From: JALYLC01 sp035696365
GTDB lineage: Bacteria > Actinomycetota > Thermoleophilia > Gaiellales > JALYLC01
Length of the DNA stretch: 58,904 nucleotides
Direction of reading: 5' to 3'
Assembly (NCBI GenBank): GCA_035696365.1
Contig: DASRQS010000026.1
Span: 1 to 58,904, forward strand
Under the pieces are notes generated by a model that saw only the letters and a program-made list of their open reading frames with translations, searched no databases and was not told the origin of the DNA. This document shows, piece by piece, positions 56,745 to 58,904 of this stretch; position 1 is the first letter of the stretch, and every line of letters begins with the position of its first letter. The translations under genes were made by a program, and so were the position numbers.

Positions 56745-57827
56745 ATGCTGACGGTCGAGTACTCGCTGCCCGATATCGAGGAGCTCGCGCGCCTCGTCGA
56801 GGTAGGCCAGGAGAAGGGCTTCTTAACGTACGAAGAGATCGCGACCGTGCTCGAAGAGGTCGAGATCTCGAAGGAGCAGGTCGAAGATCTGCACTCGTAT
56901 CTCCTCGATCACGGCATCGACGTGCTCGAGAGCGCCGGCGATCCCACGCCGGACGCGCCGGCTGCCGAGAAGGGGCCGGAGCTCGACCTCACGGTCGAGC
57001 CCTCGCTCGACTCGCTGCGCCTGTACCTGCGCGCCATCGGCCGCGTCTCCCTGCTCACTGCCGAGCAGGAAGTGCAGCTCGCCAAGCGCATCGAGCGCGG
57101 CGACATGCGCGCCAAGCAGGCCATGATCGAGGCCAACCTGCGCCTCGTCGTCTCCATCGCCAAGGGCTACCTGGGCCGCGGCCTCTCCTTCCTCGATCTC
57201 ATCCAGGAAGGCTCGCTCGGTCTCATCCGGGCGGTCGAGAAGTTCGACTACCGCAAGGGCTACAAGTTCTCCACCTACGCGACGTGGTGGATCCGGCAGG
57301 CCGTCACGCGCGCCATCGCCGACAAGTCCCGCACGATCCGCATCCCGGTCCACATGGTCGAGAAGCTCAACAAGGCCGTGCACGTGGAGCGGCAGCTGGT
57401 GCAGAAGCTCGGCCGCGAGCCGCTCCCGTCGGAGATCGCGCGCGAGCTCGGCATGAGCGCCGACGAGGTGCGCGAGATCCTGCGCATGGCGCAGGCGCCC
57501 ATCTCGCTCGAGAAGCCGATCGGCGAGGACGAGGAGTCCGAGCTCGGCGACTTCGTGCGCGACGACAGCGAGCCCACGCCGTTCGACACCGCGACGCTCA
57601 ACCTGCGCCGCGAGGACATCGAGCGCGCGCTGGAATCGCTGCCCGAGCGCGAACGCCGCGTCATCGAGCTCCGCTACGGCCTCACGGGCGACCGCCCGCG
57701 CACGCTCGAGGAAGTCGGGCGCGCCTTCGGCGTCACACGCGAGCGCATCCGCCAGATCGAGAACAACACGCTCAAGAAGCTGGAGACGCTGCCGGAGGCC
57801 CAGAGCCTGCGCGGCACGATGGGCTGA
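56745..57827 (+). CDS. rpoD: Principal RNA polymerase sigma factor (RpoD/SigA type)
   Basis: This sigma-70 of about 360 aa has a reduced region 1.1 (LVEVGQEKGFLTYEEIATVLEEVEIS), region 1.2 (DSLRLYLRAIGRVSLLTAEQE), region 2 with AKGYLGRGLSFLDLIQEG, FDYRKGYKFSTYATWWIRQAVTRAI and RIPVHMVE, then regions 3, 4.1 and 4.2 (TLEEVGRAFGVTRERIRQIENNTLKKL). No acidic insert follows region 1.2. ATG 56745 is chosen; GTG 56679 is an in-frame alternative. Strong conservation of 2.4 and 4.2 supports the use of ordinary -35/-10 rules in reading promoters here. Confidence 0.95.
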   Translation: MLTVEYSLPDIEELARLVEVGQEKGFLTYEEIATVLEEVEISKEQVEDLHSYLLDHGIDVLESAGDPTPDAPAAEKGPELDLTVEPSLDSLRLYLRAIGRVSLLTAEQEVQLAKRIERGDMRAKQAMIEANLRLVVSIAKGYLGRGLSFLDLIQEGSLGLIRAVEKFDYRKGYKFSTYATWWIRQAVTRAIADKSRTIRIPVHMVEKLNKAVHVERQLVQKLGREPLPSEIARELGMSADEVREILRMAQAPISLEKPIGEDEESELGDFVRDDSEPTPFDTATLNLRREDIERALESLPERERRVIELRYGLTGDRPRTLEEVGRAFGVTRERIRQIENNTLKKLETLPEAQSLRGTMG

Positions 57828-57856
57828 AGCGGCTCTCCGCGTTTCGCTAAGATTCG

Positions 57857-57882
57857 CGCGCGGCCGCCTCGGCGGCCGCGCG
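57857..57882 (+). terminator. GC-rich hairpin between rpoD and tRNA-Tyr
   Basis: Perfect 12-bp arms (57857-57868 and 57871-57882) surround a TC dinucleotide. It starts 30 bp after the rpoD stop and ends 5 bp before tRNA-Tyr. There is no T-tract, so it may act as a weak terminator or processing signal for the sigma-tRNA interval. Confidence 0.5.
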
Positions 57883-57886
57883 TGCG

Positions 57887-57969
57887 GGGAGCGTGCCCGA
57901 GAGGCTAAAGGGGACGGGCTGTAAACCCGTTGACGTATGTCTACGTTGGTTCGAATCCAACCGCTCCCA
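57887..57969 (+). tRNA. tRNA-Tyr (anticodon GTA)
   Basis: An 83-nt class II tRNA. The acceptor GGGAGCG pairs with CGCTCCC, the anticodon loop is CTGTAAA in an ACGGG/CCCGT stem, a long variable arm TTGACGTATGTCTACG follows, and the T arm is TTGGTTCGAATCCAA. Discriminator A; CCA not encoded. Confidence 0.96.
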
Positions 57970-57975
57970 TGGTAC

Positions 57976-58004
57976 GGAAAAGCCCGCTAATGGCGGGCTT
58001 TTCC
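57976..58004 (+). terminator. Terminator of tRNA-Tyr
   Basis: GGAAAAGCCCGC (57976-57987) pairs perfectly with GCGGGCTTTTCC (57993-58004) around TAATG. It lies 7 bp downstream of the tRNA. The right arm carries TTTT, as in a rho-independent terminator. Confidence 0.8.
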
Positions 58005-58426
58005 CGCGCCATGGAGCGCGTGGGGCTCAACCGCGTGGAGACGCATGGAGGCGCAGGCGAAGGCACGAAAAGCCGTGCAAAAAGCCAGGCACTTGATAAC
58101 CCGTTCCCGCTGGCGCTGCGGACCTGACCCGGGGTCGCCGGCGATCGCGAGCCGCGCGGCGTGCAGACGGTCGAGCGCAAAGCACGGGCGAGTCGTCACC
58201 CGCGCGCGGGCCCTCGCCCGTCCCTCGCATTTCCACTACACCAAGTCGGCATTCGAGAGGCAGGACCCGCGGACTTCGCGTATGGACTTGGTCGCGCCGA
58301 CCAGCGCGCGGCGCGTCCGTGGCGTGACGCGAGTGTCCGTCATCCTTTGAGTGCGCCGGCGTCCGCGATGTCCTCTAGAGCGAGTAAGAATCGAGGCTCC
58401 TCGGCCGGCGAGCCTGGCGGTTTTGC
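58005..58426. other. No recognised gene
   Basis: About 420 bp after the tRNA-Tyr terminator. Open frames here are short and look compositional; I see no protein motif, tRNA or clear repeat. Composition is slightly less GC-rich than in the flanking genes. It may hold 3' regions of the convergent channel-like gene. Confidence 0.5.
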
Positions 58427-58771
58427 CTAACTCGTGTCGCCCGATGAGAAGAACGAGGCGAAGCTGCCCGCCACCGCCGTGACGACGAAGATCGACCAGG
58501 CTTCGAGGGCCAGGTCGACGAATCGCCCTGCCGTGGTGAGCGGATTCTTGATCTGCGACGAGATCGTGAGTAGTTGCACGGCCGTGAAGAACGCCGCGTC
58601 ACCGAGCCCATGGATGTCGCCGCCTTTCACTCCGCGCTCGAAGACGTACGTGAGCAGCGTGCCCATGACGGCGACGACCAGCGTTAAACCAGCGGCAATG
58701 ACGAGCCGCGCAAACAGCCGGCGGTGCCGCTCCTCCCGGTGCAGGAGCCTCGCGGCCTCCTCACGGATCAT
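58427..58771 (-). CDS. Two-helix ion-channel-like protein without canonical filter
   Basis: This 114-aa protein has TM1 (LFARLVIAAGLTLVVAVMGTLLTYVFE), a re-entrant pore-like segment (GLGDAAFFTAVQLLTISSQIKNPLT) and TM2 (DLALEAWSIFVVTAVAGSFASFF). The layout is that of a minimal KcsA-like channel, but the TVGYG selectivity filter is replaced by TISSQ. The N-terminus is charged and helical. ATG 58771 overlaps the upstream gene's end and is preferred over ATG 58792. Ion selectivity, if it conducts, is not predictable. Confidence 0.65.
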   Translation of the reverse strand: MIREEAARLLHREERHRRLFARLVIAAGLTLVVAVMGTLLTYVFERGVKGGDIHGLGDAAFFTAVQLLTISSQIKNPLTTAGRFVDLALEAWSIFVVTAVAGSFASFFSSGDTS

Positions 58772-58904
58772 CGCCCTGGCTCCCGCTGTCAAGCGCGTGA
58801 AAGGCTGCAGTCTCGAGCGCTTGCTGCTTGCCGCCGAGCTTGGGCGAAGAGCTCGTCATCCGCAGCCAGAGGTTCTCGACGAGCTTCTCACCTGCAACCC
58901 AGCC
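58761..58904 (-). CDS. 3' end of an unknown gene (partial)
   Basis: A minus-strand frame open from the right edge ends at a TGA (58763-58761) inside the start of the channel-like gene: GWVAGEKLVENLWLRMTSSS, then PKLGGKQQALETAAFHALDS and GSQGDDP. The overlap suggests an operon in which this gene comes first. Only 47 residues are visible; no family is recognised. Confidence 0.4.
   Translation of the reverse strand, partial: GWVAGEKLVENLWLRMTSSSPKLGGKQQALETAAFHALDSGSQGDDP

Overview
The window reads as chromosomal DNA of a high-GC actinobacterium. It is GC-rich, GTG starts are common, and genes are packed with 1-4 bp GTGA, ATGA or TGATG overlaps. The principal sigma factor is short (about 360 aa). 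Thymidylate and folate synthesis use ThyX and FolE2, and two-component proteins are numerous. A deep-branching lineage such as Thermoleophilia/Solirubrobacterales would fit, but this is inferred from style and gene content, not from a marker-gene match. There are no rRNA genes, no CRISPR array, and no intact transposase or integrase.

Layout. (1) 1-3508, minus strand: operon of an FAD oxidoreductase, a TIM-barrel isomerase-like protein, an aldo/keto reductase, and a further gene running off the left edge. (2) 4249-22187: a large catabolic locus. One plus-strand unit (4286-13632) encodes a three-subunit molybdenum hydroxylase, a CoxG-like protein, a luciferase-like oxidoreductase, an M20-like hydrolase, an FAH-family hydrolase, an M24 peptidase-like protein and a tryptophan 2,3-dioxygenase-family heme protein. 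A second unit (13771-21462) has its own promoter and encodes two ketopantoate-reductase-like dehydrogenases around a complete branched-chain-type (Liv/HAAT) ABC importer, then a creatinase-like M24 protein. A convergent GntR regulator closes the locus. TTGATC...GATCAA-type palindromes lie at both promoters and at the regulator gene, so this is probably one regulon for import and breakdown of an organic acid, amide or N-heterocycle that cannot be named from sequence.

(3) 22256-25453: small genes (membrane protein, cupredoxin, cyclic-nucleotide-binding protein, Dabb protein, secreted CAP protein, zinc-ribbon protein). (4) 25454-30662: a signalling cluster with a single-domain receiver, HPt protein, soluble histidine kinase, receiver-EAL protein, NarL-type regulator and receiver-HD-GYP protein, pointing to c-di-GMP turnover. 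Two 90-nt, 81% identical, apparently structured RNA elements precede two genes here (24623-24712 and 26250-26339). (5) 30757-32464: a DedA protein, a decayed DoxX gene and two very small genes. (6) 32657-38681: an L-fuconate-type sugar-acid operon (dehydratase, ABC importer, lactonase, GntR repressor) with a palindrome lying over its promoter.

(7) 38744-42759: an LtrA-like membrane protein ending inside a 45-nt copy of the 3' half of tRNA-Lys. The intact tRNA-Lys lies 2.8 kb away, and the DNA between holds an aldo/keto reductase, a lipoprotein and gene debris, like a decayed island inserted at a tRNA. (8) 42844-58004: mostly household genes: a secreted delta-60/PASTA protein, M32 carboxypeptidase, metallo-beta-lactamase-fold hydrolase, ThyX, ECF sigma/anti-sigma pair, pteridine-reductase-like SDR, PgsA, PlsY, FolE2, an Fpg-family glycosylase, an asparaginase-like protein, the principal sigma factor and tRNA-Tyr. 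(9) 58427-58904: a two-helix ion-channel-like protein and the end of another gene.
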